This document shows positions 21,101 through 32,256 of a stretch of 64,000 bases of DNA, piece by piece. The DNA is from Phaffia rhodozyma. Its lineage: Eukaryota; Basidiomycota; Tremellomycetes; Cystofilobasidiales; Mrakiaceae. The stretch spans positions 1,116,001 to 1,180,000 of the forward strand of contig JACGZH010000001.1 of assembly GCA_014706385.1 (NCBI GenBank), written 5' to 3'. The position numbers were made by a program, and so were the translations under genes. The notes under the pieces were generated by a model, which was not told the DNA's origin, did no database searches, and saw nothing but the letters and a program-made list of their open reading frames with translations. Numbering within the stretch: the first letter of the stretch is position 1; every line of letters begins with the position of its first letter.

Positions 21101-22833
21101 AAGTAAATCGACGAGAAGATATCAGGCGACCAGTGAGATTGAGATGCACCAATGGGTTGCTGCTCTTGGGTTAGTAATTGCTTTGATGTGTTTACGCGCT
21201 GAAGATGTTGTTCCTTTCTAAACCTGACGATGGGCTTGGTATGTATTTATCGTTGATTAAGAAATGCTATCGAAGCCTCTATAAATGGCACGGCCTCTGT
21301 ACGTGGCGGGTTCGGAACGGCTAGCCCGTCCTCAACATCGGTAGACGATCTTGGTCTCCTCAAGAACTCCAAAACTCAATCTAGTTCAGGTCGAGCCTCA
21401 GCCCCCTTCCCTGAGAGTTCCTCGCCCTTTCCTGGGATCCGTAACTGGGGAAACCCGATTGCTCGAAAGATTTCTCTGACAAGGAGCCGGAAGTCTAGCC
21501 ACGGACACAGCCCCTCGGAAGGAACGTCTGGTCTCTTCGGGGGCAGTCAACCCTCAGGATCGATCAGACGTCCTAGTAGTCCCTTCCAGAGGCGAAGCAT
21601 GGATCAATCTCTTCCCACAGTTTCTATGGATGGAATCTCGTCCAGATTCTCGCGAGCAAACTTCTTGAGTAGACCGAGCTTCCACGTGACTACGCCGTCG
21701 GTATCTTCTCAGCTTCAACCGGACGGCTCATTGTCCTCTCCGCCCCTCTCCTCCTCATCCTCCAGACACTCCTTGGATTTCTCCGTTAGACGTCTCTCCT
21801 GTCACAGCAGTGCAGGAGGCGGTCTTGGCGGCGGAGATTATAACCATTCGGTCCAAGGGCTAAATGGAGCATCTTCTCCTGACCTAGGGCTATCTGTCAC
21901 GAGGCAAGGCCCAGCCTCTCAAAGAAGAACACACAGTGAGGGAAGTCAGCGTCCGATCGACTGGATTGGAGAGGGAGCTGAGTCGGAAAGTGAAAGAGAA
22001 GCAAATGTTGCGCTTTCCATTTTGGGTATCTCCAAGAGGAAGGAAAATAGTACCTGTTTAGACTGTCGTAGAGCCAGTAAGTTTCATCATCAGATCTCTG
22101 CCAGAGCTGCAAGTTCCTTTCTCTAAATTCTGATCTTTTCTTCTCTTGCAAAGATCCTCGTTGGGCCACTATTGCACTCTATGACAGCAAGATGATCGGG
22201 TTTATGTGCATTGAATGTGAGTCTCACTCCGCTTGACCGTATGCTCAATAAAGCATCACGGCTGATCGTTTCGTTTTAATTCGTGTCTGCAAAAACAGGT
22301 TCAGGAGTGCACAGATCGCTAGGATCCCACATAAGCAAGATCCGAAGTAAGAGAGAACTTTATTCATGTTCTATTCTTGTCTGCCTAGTACGCGATGAAT
22401 TGACGTCTTGCGATGGTATAATTCTGCCTCCATTTGTTTCCTTTTGAACAACGTCATGTTTTGATCATTAGGTGTGGATCTTGATAATTGGAAGCTGGAG
22501 GATGTTCAGATAGCCGACCGGACTGGAAACGACTACATTAATTCTATATGGGAAGCAAAGAAGCCAACCGCAGAAGATAGGGCGAGGTCGGTCGATCTTT
22601 TTCTATTCCTTCTTTCTTCTTGCCTTACTGATCGTCTGTGCGCTTTTCTGTGTCTCTGATATGGATATGATAGTCTGCATATATTCATACCCAACAAATA
22701 TGTAAGTCGTTTCTACCGAGTCTCTGAGAATCATAGGCTAAGTCTAAGAATTTGAATAGAATGCCTACTCATACTCTGCAATTGGGGTTCCTCTCTTCTC
22801 TTCTTGCAGGTCCGAGAACTTTGGAGGGCCTAG
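18168..22833 (+). CDS. BAR-PH-ArfGAP protein (Csx2/ACAP type)
   Basis: A large gene with long Ser/Pro-rich stretches. The first exon (from ATG 18168) joins the next at about 18531. A helical region (HMHSLTKRLSLLKPHVKLVK, LLAALSEAEERLAVGIEALG, then FLEKSVIEPLGAWSDAVKEA, continuing QTYTARYLATP) fits a BAR domain, followed by a likely PH domain starting near GRKKQGWLW (about 20510). Near the C-terminus STCLDCRRANPRWATI, GFMCIECSGVHRSLGSHISK, IRSVDLDNWKLEDVQ and GNDYINSIWEAKKP form an ArfGAP zinc finger with the arginine finger (HRSLG). Such proteins bind curved membranes and stimulate GTP hydrolysis on Arf. The spacing between the two Cys pairs is 21 residues rather than the usual 16. No ankyrin repeats follow; the protein ends soon after, at VRELWRA (TAG 22831). 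Confidence 0.82.
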
Positions 22834-23372
22834 GAGAAATAACCAAAACAACTCGACTTGATATTTTACAACTCTTTCTCTTTCTTTCTTTCTTTCTTAA
22901 TCTAGTTCTATACAACCTCAACGTGACCTCAGCCTATAGGAATACTTTTCACTCTCATCCTATTATATCCCAGGTTGTTTCAGTCCTTATAGACCTTTTT
23001 CTTTTCTATTCTGTCCCCTTTTTAAGGCTTTGTTTCAATTTTTAGAATGTGTTACACATATACATAATCCTAATCCCCTATTCTAATTTTCTTATTAAAT
23101 ACGCACCACGTATATCTCATTCAAGAGATATATTCAGTAATAGGCATGATGGTTGACGAAGGTTATCCTGCCTCGCGACAGATAATTGTAGGTTGAAAGC
23201 AGGATGACTCTTCTCTGATGAAGCCGAGATGGATGAATGCATGTATATGTAGGTGTTGATGATAGTACATTGGTTATGGCTGGTCGGTCAAAAATCATAC
23301 ACGGCAATCCCAAGAGAAAGAAGGAGGACAAGGGAGGTAGAAAAGGGAGGAGGAAGCAAGGAAGTGAAACCC
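22834..23372. other. Convergent 3' spacer, AT- and T-rich
   Basis: Lies between the ends of the ArfGAP gene and GLE1. Contains TTTC repeats (about 22872-22901) and AT-rich sequence suited to 3' end formation. No gene seen. Confidence 0.5.
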
Positions 23373-25526
23373 TTATGGATCCAACTTGAATCCACCGTCT
23401 ACATCTTGCCAAGCCCCTATCCTTTCCCACTCATCTAGCCGAAGAGCCAGTCTCTCTAACCCCAACCTTTTTGAGCCTCCATCTTTGTCTCCTACTCCAC
23501 CTCCACTACTACCCGACGCTATCGCCGCTCGTTCCCGATCAACTTCTCTCTTCACGGTTCTCAAAAGTTTACTCATCTGTCTTCCATACATAGATTCCAT
23601 CCTCGAAGCGCAGACATCCATGAAAGCACCCAAAAACGTTGGCGTACCCTCCCATGCCCAAAGTGCGGGTTTCAACAAGCTAGCAACCCAGAGCCACCCT
23701 GAAGGAAGAATGAAGAACGAGGGAATGGTTGAAGGGTCGAACGGAGGATACGGTGGATGAGACGGAGGAAGTGGAGGGAGAAGTGATGGTGAAGGTAGGG
23801 TGTGGAGGATGGTGAAATACAGGGTAAGAATACCGGTTTGACGGAGCGTGTATTGAAGCGTTGTTTCTGGAGAAGAAAGTCGGCCGGTGGATTTATCGTA
23901 ATCTGCCTCAGATTGACCCTGTATACATTTTAACAATATAGTACAGACCCTGTTCAGCATACATAACAATCGAGAAGAAAAAAGAAACAGATAAGAAGAG
24001 AGATGATTGACCTGTTTCCTTGCTGGCCAGAACGGAACGACCCAGCAAGACTTCTTAACAAGTCTACTCGCTAACACCTCTCCCAGTCCATCGGCGTGTC
24101 CCATCAGCATGAGTGCAACAACAAGCCTAGCGAGAGGAAAGGCGGCAGAGGGTTTAGCAGTGATTTCTGTTTCTGCTTGTTTGATGAGAATCTTGGAAAA
24201 ATGGTTGAGGATCCAGGTGTATATTTCTGGTGAGGCTGAACGGGCAGAGTGTAGAATGAGTGAGATCTCAGAGGTCTAGATCAATATGAGAAAAGAGGTT
24301 GAATGTTAGCAAAGGATGCAAAAGCTTGAGTCTGATGGCGCGAAAAGATAAAGGGAGAGATAACGAACGATGGAGAGAATGTGAGATTGGGAGTTGGTGA
24401 TCTGTCCAACTTTCGGGGTGATCTGACGTTTGACTGCGTTGCACTTCTTGCGCCATTCTGGTGATGCGTTCACCTTGGGTAAGATGTTTTGTTTGATGTT
24501 CTATAGTGAGAGGCAAAGCAGGTCAGGCACAAATGAAAAATAGGCGATGGGATAGAGGAAGATGGCGACCGACCTGCATCTTGCCCACCCAGCTGTCCCA
24601 CTCATTCGCTTTTGCTTTTGAGCCCCAGATTTCGCCTGCTTTTTTCTTTTCCTCCTTTTCTTTCAGCTTCCTTCCTTGCGTTTCCTCCGCATTCTTCCTC
24701 TCAACTTCAGCCTGTTGGCGGGCTTGCTCGGCCTGGTTTCGTTCAACTTCTGCTCTTCGCTTAGCCTCCTCGGACGCACGGAGTGCGGAAGCGAGCCGCT
24801 CTGCCTCTTGATTCTTTGCCTGCAGAGCTTTCAGATGAAGCTCCTCGGTTTCTCTGATGGTATGCTCTATAGACTGAGAGATGTAGGAGAAACTAGTTTC
24901 TTATTTAGATATGTGTTTGGATATAGACCTCAACGAAAAGGCAAAGAAAAGGAAACGAGGATGAAGGATAGACGAACCTCCCATAGTTTCTGATTTCGGT
25001 TATCAAACTCTTCACGTTCTCTCCTTTCCTCTTCCGCACGTTCCATCTTGAGACCTTCAAGCAAGCCTCTGATAGCATCTAGGTCATCATCTGCTTCTTT
25101 CCTTGCCTTCTTCATTCTGTCTGGCTTGCTGAGCATAAGATTAAGCGCGTCGGATCTAGCCTGGGCATGTTGATGGGATGTCCTCCATGCGGCTGTCTTT
25201 GACCGAGCGTTATAGAGTTCAAGTTCGTCGGCATGTGCAGGGGTTCCCAAGGCGGATTTAGGGATGGTATCCGCTCTATTCGTCGTAGTAGTAGTATCCT
25301 TAGTCTTTCTCTTGTAGCCCTGAGGCTTGCTCGTATGTTGTTCGTCTGAAGAGACTGAAGACGAGGAGAAAGAAGCAGAGGAAGAGGAGTCTAGGAGTTC
25401 GTCCGACGAGAGATCACTTTCGTCGACATCATCTTCGTCAGAGGACGCTGGATAGTCTATGGACGAAGCCAGAGCAAGAGTAAGGCCGTACCTGCCAGAT
25501 GAGCTCGAAGGTGGCGCGAACCTCAT
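23373..25526 (-). CDS. GLE1: Gle1-type nucleoporin / mRNA export mediator
   Basis: On the minus strand the N-terminus is acidic and Ser-rich (MRFAPPSSSSGRYGLTLALA, SSDEDDVDESDLSSDELL). A long Glu/Lys/Ala-rich coiled coil follows (EGLKMERAEEERREREEFDN, ERNQAEQARQQAEVERKNAE), then the helical C-terminal domain with LARLVVALMLMGHADGLGEV, SCWVVPFWPARK, TLRQTGILTLYFTILHT and TPTFLGAFMDVCASRM. Gle1 sits on the cytoplasmic face of the nuclear pore and, with IP6, activates the DEAD-box ATPase Dbp5 to release exported mRNA. Order and size (about 500-600 residues) match the family. A proline-rich insert (LPPLPPSHPPYPPFDPS) in the C-terminal domain is unusual. Its promoter is shared with DAM1. Confidence 0.85.
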
Positions 25527-25639
25527 ATGGAGACAGGAAGTATAAGCAAGAAGGACAGCGATGGGTGCTGATCGATGGACTTGGGGATCCTTGCTGGTTG
25601 ATGGATGAATGGATGGATGATATGGGAGAAGGAAAAGAT

Positions 25640-25785
25640 TGAAATTCTTTCTCCTAATCTTTTTTGATAGTTTCTCTAGTGTCTTTCCTAGTCTTTGTCT
25701 GATCTTTTCCTAGTCTTTTTTCTGATGCTCTCATAATGTCTTTCCTAATGCTTTTCCAATGCTTTTAGAATGCTTTTCTCTAGTG
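25640..25785. repeat. Degenerate T-rich tandem repeat in GLE1-DAM1 promoter
   Basis: Imperfect units of 15-20 bp containing tcttttcctagt, then aatgcttttc repeated about four times near 25745-25780. Sits between the divergent starts next to the ACGCGT boxes. Confidence 0.6.
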
Positions 25786-25789
25786 CTCG

Positions 25790-25819
25790 ACGCGTCAAAA
25801 ATCATTCATTCCGACGCGT
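25790..25819. promoter_or_regulatory. Two MCB (ACGCGT) boxes upstream of DAM1
   Basis: ACGCGT at 25790-25795 and 25814-25819, each in gacgcgtc context, 24 bp apart and 70-100 bp upstream of the DAM1 start. ACGCGT is the MluI cell-cycle box bound by MBF in fungi. G1/S control of DAM1 is inference. Confidence 0.6.
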
Positions 25820-25886
25820 CGCGACAAACACAACTGCCACTTACATCCAATCCGTCATCTCATACAACACACATCTGACTGAAGCC

Positions 25887-27282
25887 ATGCCTACTACTCA
25901 CCATACTCCCCTTCGTCGGATCTCCCAAGGATCGCTCAGACAGTCCTATCTGTCATCATCAGGCTCCAATCATGGCCATATGTCCAGATACTCCACATCA
26001 AATCAAACCTCGCTTCCGCTCTCCCATCCCTCACTCGAGACGGCTACCCTTGGGCTCGATCACCTCGCTAGCTCGTTTGCAGAGCTAACAGACGAGCTAG
26101 ATACCCTTCACCAGAACAATTGTTCCATGGTGGCTCTCAGTAGAAGTCTCGCAGAGTTCAACGAAGGCTTTGCTGGCTTCCTCTTTGGTCTTAGGATGAA
26201 CGCGTTCAGCGTCGAGTTTCCTCAGGTCAGCCTATTCTTTGCTTTATCCTCATTTTCGAACGCCGGCTCTTCATGCTTACTCTCACTCTGCCCACTCGTT
26301 AACTCAGGCTCCCTCTGATCTTTCGTACGAGATGCATGCTAACAGACCGATGGCTCACTCGACTGCTCCCGCTCCCTCATCTCCTAACCCGGCTTCTCCA
26401 TCCCGGTTTGGTTCACCAGTCGCTAAGAACCCAGCTCATCCGGCAGACATGACATACATGACCCAGCACTCTCAGTACTCGTTCGCAAACGAGGAGGAAG
26501 CACTCGACAACGTCAAGGCCCGAGCGGCAGCTGGAGGAAATACGAGAGGAGGTCAGAGTGGAGCCAGAGGTACAACCTCTGCCGGAGCTAGAGGCAGAGG
26601 AGCTAGAGGTAGAGGTAGAGGAGGAACCTCGACCGGAGGAGCGGCAGCGAGGAAGCTCAGGGAAGTGAGTCTCTCTTTCTTACTATTCTTCTGTCTTCCA
26701 CTGCCTCAGAGCTTATAGTTGACATGCATATGTGTGCACCCAGGCAAAGATTAGCTCAATGATGGATACTCTACCTCTCGAGTTCAGAGGTTCTCAACCG
26801 GTATGTTCTAGTCCTTGATTCTTTTTATCTTCTTTCTGCCTACCTCACGCTTCACGCAGAAAGTTGTCTAACGACTCGGTACTACCCAGGCTCTGACTCA
26901 AGCGATGGAGCGCGTGATCTCATCGTTAATGAACAGTCCGACTGGCCTGAAGAGTAGGTCTCCTTGTTTTGTTTCCTTCTGCTTTTTATACATTAGCCCC
27001 TGCGAGTGTGTTTTTGACATTCCCTCTGAAAAACAACAAATAGTGGCAGATCTTGTCAAATCTGATTTGCCGCAGATCAAGGTGAACCGTTGTTTAATCG
27101 CTCTGGTTGGAAAAAAAGTTGTCGTCAAGATCAACGAAGGCGTTCGTATCTATCTGCTTTTTATCAGTCTTTTTGCTTATTCATTCTCTCAACAATAACC
27201 TCACCTGGCTCCCTCTCTCTCCCTTTTCAACTCTTCCTAATGCTACATACAGGGTGTTACCAACTACCAACTCGTCGGTTAG
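25887..27282 (+). CDS. DAM1: DASH complex subunit Dam1 with extra C-terminal domain
   Basis: Start chosen at MPTTHHTPLRRISQGSLRQS, the conserved Dam1 start. The core LASSFAELTDELDTLHQNN, LSRSLAEFNEGFAGFLFGLR and MNAFSVEFPQAP is diagnostic: Dam1 proteins carry FNExFAxFLYGLxMNAFCVxFPEAP. Dam1 links the kinetochore to microtubules through the DASH ring and is an Aurora B target. After a Pro/Ser region comes a Gly/Arg-rich linker (TRGGQSGARGTTSAGARGRG, about 26540-26650). Three small exons then encode about 75 more residues (MDTLPLEFRGSQPALTQAM, then MADLVKSDLPQIKVNRC, LIALVGKKVVVKINEGG) that look like a compact winged-helix-like fold absent from ascomycete Dam1 as I know it. TAG at 27280. The core call is secure; the tail fold is inference. 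Confidence 0.85.
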
Positions 27283-27335
27283 AATGCTTCAATAAGCAAG
27301 GATATAGCCTTGGCTGCCCTCAAATAGAAAGAGCG

Positions 27336-27365
27336 CATATACCCATGTAGCATATACCCATGTAG
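27336..27365. repeat. 15-bp perfect direct duplication
   Basis: catatacccatgtag occurs twice head to tail (27336-27350, 27351-27365) in the DAM1/acyltransferase spacer. Confidence 0.9.
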
Positions 27366-27393
27366 ATTCGTGAACTGGTCGGCAGTTATAAGA

Positions 27394-27403
27394 TAACCCT
27401 AAC
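27394..27403. promoter_or_regulatory. Telo-box-like motif upstream of acyltransferase gene
   Basis: Same 10-mer (taaccctaac) as at 12541-12550, here about 120 bp upstream of the start codon at 27523. Confidence 0.35.
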
Positions 27404-27522
27404 ATACCGCTCGATTCTACCACCGGTCCGGCCACTCCATTTCTCATCTCTCTTCTCTATCTCGTTCTACACCTCTCCTCCATCTGATAGAGAAACCCAG
27501 AAAGACTTAGATACAGAGAGAA

Positions 27523-30439
27523 ATGTCCACAGTAACACCAGCATCAACCAAGGAACCATCCGGATTCGGAATCTCCCACACAATCCTGGTCAACATATCC
27601 AACTTTGCCGTCGACTCGTTCTTTTCTGAAGTCAAAGTACTTGGCACGGAGAATGTGCCTGCCCAAGGAGGTGTCGTCTTGTTAGTCGTCTCCAGCTTTC
27701 TTCACACTCTCGTTCTCAAATTCTTCCGATCAGCCTGATTGGAGAGGATATGCGAGCCTGATGCCCGCTCAGAACTGACACATTGTTGGACTGCCGGATG
27801 AACTCGTGCAAATACTTGGTAACTGTCTTAGCGCTTGCTCTCATCTAAACATGGGTGAGGATGTCTTCCCAGCTAGGACTTCAATCTCGTCTCTTATTCT
27901 CTCAAGGCTGATCCTCTTATTATTCCACTTACCTTAACAATCCTCATAATCTCTTCTAGCCATTGTTCGTTCTCTTTTGAATCTCATGTCCTAGTCCTAT
28001 AATGTATCATGCTCACGGTCTTCTCGTCCCCTTCGCTCATTCGTCCTTCTGATCATGGGGCAAATAATAGGATCCGGCCTGTCTCTCATATGCCGTTATC
28101 GAAGCTACCAAGTCGGTCAAGAAACGATACATTCACTACTGGGTTAGTCCTCCTGCACTTGTACTGCTCTACAGTTTAAGAGTCCTCAACCATCGCTCAT
28201 GACTGTGTGCTTGTTCGTACACTGGGTGTCAAATCATGATCGACGAATGTATGTGAATGTAGGTCAAGGACTCACTCTTCAAGAACCCGGCTCTCGGAGC
28301 GTTGTTACTCAACGCAGGAAACATCCCAGTCGACCGAAAGACCAAGAACAACCAAGTCCTTTTCAAAGGAACATTCGAAGGTTCGTGGTTCCAACCGTTC
28401 CATCGCTTACTCCTCCTGATCTACTCCTCTCCAAGACCAAAGTGATCAGAGATACTAAACCCTCCTACTGTTCAAACTTTCAGCTCTGGTCAGAGATGAG
28501 GTCATCGGCGTGTTTCCCGAGGGAACTTCGCACACTCATTCAAGACTTATGCCCGTCAAGGATGGCGTTGGCTGGACGGCACTCGAGTATGTCAAATACC
28601 TAGAGGACCAGCGCGCCAGCTCAACTTCCGACGGGGAGAAGAACTCTGTCCGACCTGCGATAGTCATCCCGGTAGGAATTACGTACAGTGACAAGACAAA
28701 ATACCGAAGTCGAGTCGCGATCGAGTACGTCCCTTACAGAATTCTCCACTTCTTTTCACTTCTCTTGAAAAAAGGCCGTGAGCTCCATACAGGCCTTCAA
28801 TCGTCAACGAAAAATCTGATCTGAACCATGTAACAGATTCGGCACACCAATCACCGTGGATGAATATTCTGAACAGTTCCTCTCGACCGAGGAGGTTGAA
28901 GCCAAGAGTGCCGTCAAACGGCTAACGAAATCGGTAGAGGATGCAATGATCGAGCTCACAGTCAACGCTCCTGATTGGTTTGTCTCTTTTGTCCAGGTGG
29001 TCCGAAAAGTCACTAAATATTTTTGGAAGAAACATTGACTCTGTTCACAATCATATTTTTCTTTTCACTCAGGGATACGTTGAACGCAGCCATCTTGGCC
29101 AGACAGTTGTTGTGGGCCAACGAGAAGGATCTAAGGATGGAAAACTTCAGAGAAGTTACCCAAACGTCAGTTTCTGTAGTCTTTCGAAGTCTCAGGAGGT
29201 TCTCAGAAGCTTCATGAAACTGATATACATTGAGCTTTGTTTTCAACAGGTTGATCGATCTGCTCGCCAACCCTCCTCCTTCGAGCAACTTATCTCTCCT
29301 CAAAGAAGCCCTCTTGTCCTACCACTTTTACCTGCAGACTGCTCGTCTATCCCACAGCTCGCTGTCACAGATTCCTCTCCCATCCACGCTCGATCCTTCT
29401 CGGCCAACTCCTCTTCCTACTCGATTCTCTACCCTGGCACTGTTCCTAAAGGATCTCGTGTCGTCTCTGATCCGACTACCGTTCTTTGCGCTCCCATTCT
29501 TGGTCAACGTGCCGGTGTATCTGGTCGGCAGGTACGGCGCGAAGCTAGTTGAGGATGAGGAGGAGACCAAGGCGCAGATGAAGCTGGTGTTTGGACTGCT
29601 AGTCAGCGCAATGATCTACCCGGCCTGTGCAATCGCGCTCTACAAAGTTGCGTTCAGTGGGACCTGGGTTGGAGGAATAGTCGGCCTGGGCGTCGCGGGG
29701 GCGTTGGTCTTTGGACTCATCAATTATCATCTGACATTGATTGACGATAACTATGACCAGTCAGTCCCTGTTCTTTTGTACCTTTTCTTTCTCAAGTTAG
29801 GTTCTCATCTCAGAATCTTCTTTCACTGTGTTTGTATCCATCTGATTGAATAGCGCTCGGAAGCTGGTGGCCACATTCCGGATCTTGCTTGGGATTTGGT
29901 GCCCGCCTTCTTGGGATATCATCCTTACTCCGCCGTCTCAGGCGAGCTCTTCTTCCTCAACTGATGCCACTATTTCATCTCCCACATCTCCTCGACCGAC
30001 GTCCCCACTGCCTCCTCCGTATGAGCCAAACCCAACTCGGATCCCTTCCAGGCGACTCGTTCGACAGGTTCTCCGTGCCCGACTCAAGGCCTCTAAGAGC
30101 CTGGAGAGTTATCTACTTAGTCTTGAGTCTGGAGATGACAAAGTACCTGCCTCCGCTTATCTAGCCACCTCATTCATCACTGATCCTGTCAATGAGCAGG
30201 CCCTCTCGCCCTCGGCTTCAGCTTCAGCCTCGTCATCTGACTCGACCGGTTCGTTGGGCTCGTCGTTCGATATCGTTGGCGGAAAGCAGGGTGGTAATGG
30301 AGAGAGGCTAGGAAAGGAAGTTGTGACCTTCTTGAGGGATGCAGGAGCGAGGATCATCAAAGGTGCTGCCGGAGAGTTAGCAGATACACACTGGCTGGAG
30401 GATGAGAATGGATCTGGAGAGGAAAAGAAGGAGATTTAA
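27523..30439 (+). CDS. SCT1: Glycerol-3-phosphate/DHAP acyltransferase, Sct1/Gpt2 type
   Basis: The protein starts MSTVTPASTKEPSGFG, then NFAVDSFFSEVKVLGTENVP and GGVV. Acyltransferase blocks follow: an exon at 27832-27854 gives FACSHLNM (block I histidine); DPACLSYAVIEATKSVKKRY comes from about 28071; ALLLNAGNIPVDRKTKNNQV is block II; EVIGVFPEGTSHTHSRLMPV is block III; AIVIPVGITYSDKTKY is block IV. Two to four hydrophobic segments lie further on (RLPFFALPFLVNVPVYLVG, LVFGLLVSAMIYPACAIALY, GIVGLGVAGALVFGL). A Ser/Pro-rich cytosolic tail closes it. The enzyme makes lysophosphatidic acid in the ER, the first step of phospholipid and triacylglycerol synthesis. The joint between HLNM and DPAC needs a very small exon (see findings). 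Confidence 0.85.
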
Positions 30440-30900
30440 CCTCGAAATAAGACGGGTCTGCGTGACGTTCTACTGTTTTCTTGTTCTTCTATTCATTGCC
30501 CACATGAGTAAACCTATTTGGTTGTTACGCTCTCCGAGTCCCGTCCTGTATGCGATCCTCATTTGATACTGAATGGATGAATGTTGATCAACTGGGTCGT
30601 CTGCCTTGATCCAGAGGTTGTGCACAGCATTTGACACAGCCGCCACACACTCGACGCCTCGCTCGTCCATTTGTCGAACTAGGCTTGATGACCAAAGCAA
30701 GTCAAACCATCACCTTCCTTTGTCTCTGTTTCGTCTTTGCTCGACCTTGCAAAGCAATCCAAGTTGAAACGAAGCAAGACCAGAAGGAACCAAAAGAAGG
30801 ACACGCATCTGTTTGAATCAGTCCTGTCAGATACCCCGACTTTCCCCTTCCACGTTCTCTTGCCGACAGCCTATTCTATACCCTACAAAAGTGTTTCTAG
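30440..30900. other. Intergenic, no gene seen
   Basis: 3' end of SCT1 and promoter of RPB9. No distinct element recognised. Confidence 0.45.
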
Positions 30901-32256
30901 ATGGCACCTCCAAAATCAGTCTACAAGTATTGCAGAGAATGGTTGGTCTTTACCTCTTTGTGCATCTTTTTCAAGCCAAGCCTCTTCTTCCGTCTACCTG
31001 GAAACCACGAGCAGTTCCGACAAATGAAGGAAAGCCAGGATGATTGAGAAGAGGTTTAGTTCATGTGATACCCTCATCTGATCAGGATGGACGACTATCA
31101 CCCGAGGGGGTTCTTGAATGGTCGCTTTCATTTTATCTTAAGAAAGGAAAACTAATCAAGCTTAATTTTCTGATGAACCAAAACATCTTGAACTCTGGGT
31201 CTTGATCTGATACCGGGCTGGGTTGGGACTTGGGATTTGGATAGCAATAATCTACTTTACCCAAAAGTTCGTGTGTCCGGTTTCTTTTGATTCTTTTCTC
31301 GTTCTAGACGCGTCCGAATGTTCTATCCATCTTATACTGAGAAATATCTGCCTGTTCTACCCTCTCTTCACTTCTTCTAGGCCGATGTGCACCGAAGGAT
31401 CTTACTGAGAGCCTGTCGCAATTGCCAGTATGAGGAAGAAGCCGACGCGGCGCTTGTTTATAGAAATGATCTATTAACGATCACAAAGTGAGTCTGTCAA
31501 TGGGTCTTGTTCTATCATCTTGTTTACTATCTATAAGAGGAGAGGATTCCGTGCAAACCGGAAGAGAGGAGGTGCTGGAGGACAGACAGGGTGTGGGTTG
31601 AGAGGATGATTCATATAGAGGGAAGTTTGCTATGCCCGTCGTGTTTCGAGCCTTTTCTGTCGCAGCATCCACAATCAAGTCAGTTGCAGCTAGAGAGTTC
31701 TTACTGACTGTTGCCTTTGTACTCTATATCGTGTTTAGAGAGCAACCGGGAGTCATTCAAGACATTGAGACAGATCCGACACTGGTATGCTCATCTATTT
31801 GTCACCCTTCTACCGGATGGTAGAGGCAACCTCTGTGGTTTATCGTGTTGATCATGAACCAACGCTATCGCTCTCTTGTCATAGCCGAGACGGTCAGAAG
31901 TTCCTTGTCCTCACTGTCACCATCCAGAGTTCGTAACGCCCATTCTAGTCGTACACTGAGCGCATCAATATGAAGGCAAGACTAACGGAGTTTCAATTGT
32001 TGTCGTGCCACTGTTTTGGTTCGATAGAGCTGTCTTCTATCAAGATCAGTCCAAGCGTCACGAGGTAAGATCCAAACCAGTTTTTGGGAAAAATAAGAGA
32101 TATCTAGAAGAAGAGAGAAGATCAAGAGGTCTGAAACCAACCATTTTGTTGACCATTCTACAGACGAGGATGACGGTCTTCCTTGTGTGTACGAGCTGCA
32201 AAAAGATCTTTACCGACCCGAGGGTGGGATCCGTTGTCCGACCGGCAGGTGCTTAA
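30901..32256 (+). CDS. RPB9: RNA polymerase II subunit Rpb9
   Basis: A short protein spread over 1.36 kb. Exon 1 (30901-30941) MAPPKSVYKYCRE joins a 22-nt exon (31245-31266) to give CRECNNLLYPK. The next exon gives ADVHRRILLRACRNCQYEEE and ALVYRNDLLTITK: the first zinc ribbon CxxC...CxxC. Later exons give PGVIQDIETDPTLPRRSEVP, CPHCHHPEFV, AVFYQDQSKRHE and TRMTVFLVCTSCKKIFTDP, the second (TFIIS-like) ribbon with the QxxxR stretch. Rpb9 affects start-site choice, fidelity and transcription-coupled repair. The first intron is about 300 nt, long for this window. About 12 residues past the usual end (RVGSVVRPAGA) are extra. Confidence 0.92.

Noticed and set aside
23386..23760. Plus-strand frame opposite the last GLE1 exon
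   Set aside because: GLE1 is supported by conserved motifs on the other strand; this frame has only Ser/Pro-rich text.
29327..29570. Minus-strand frame opposite the acyltransferase gene
   Set aside because: Shadow of membrane-spanning exons.
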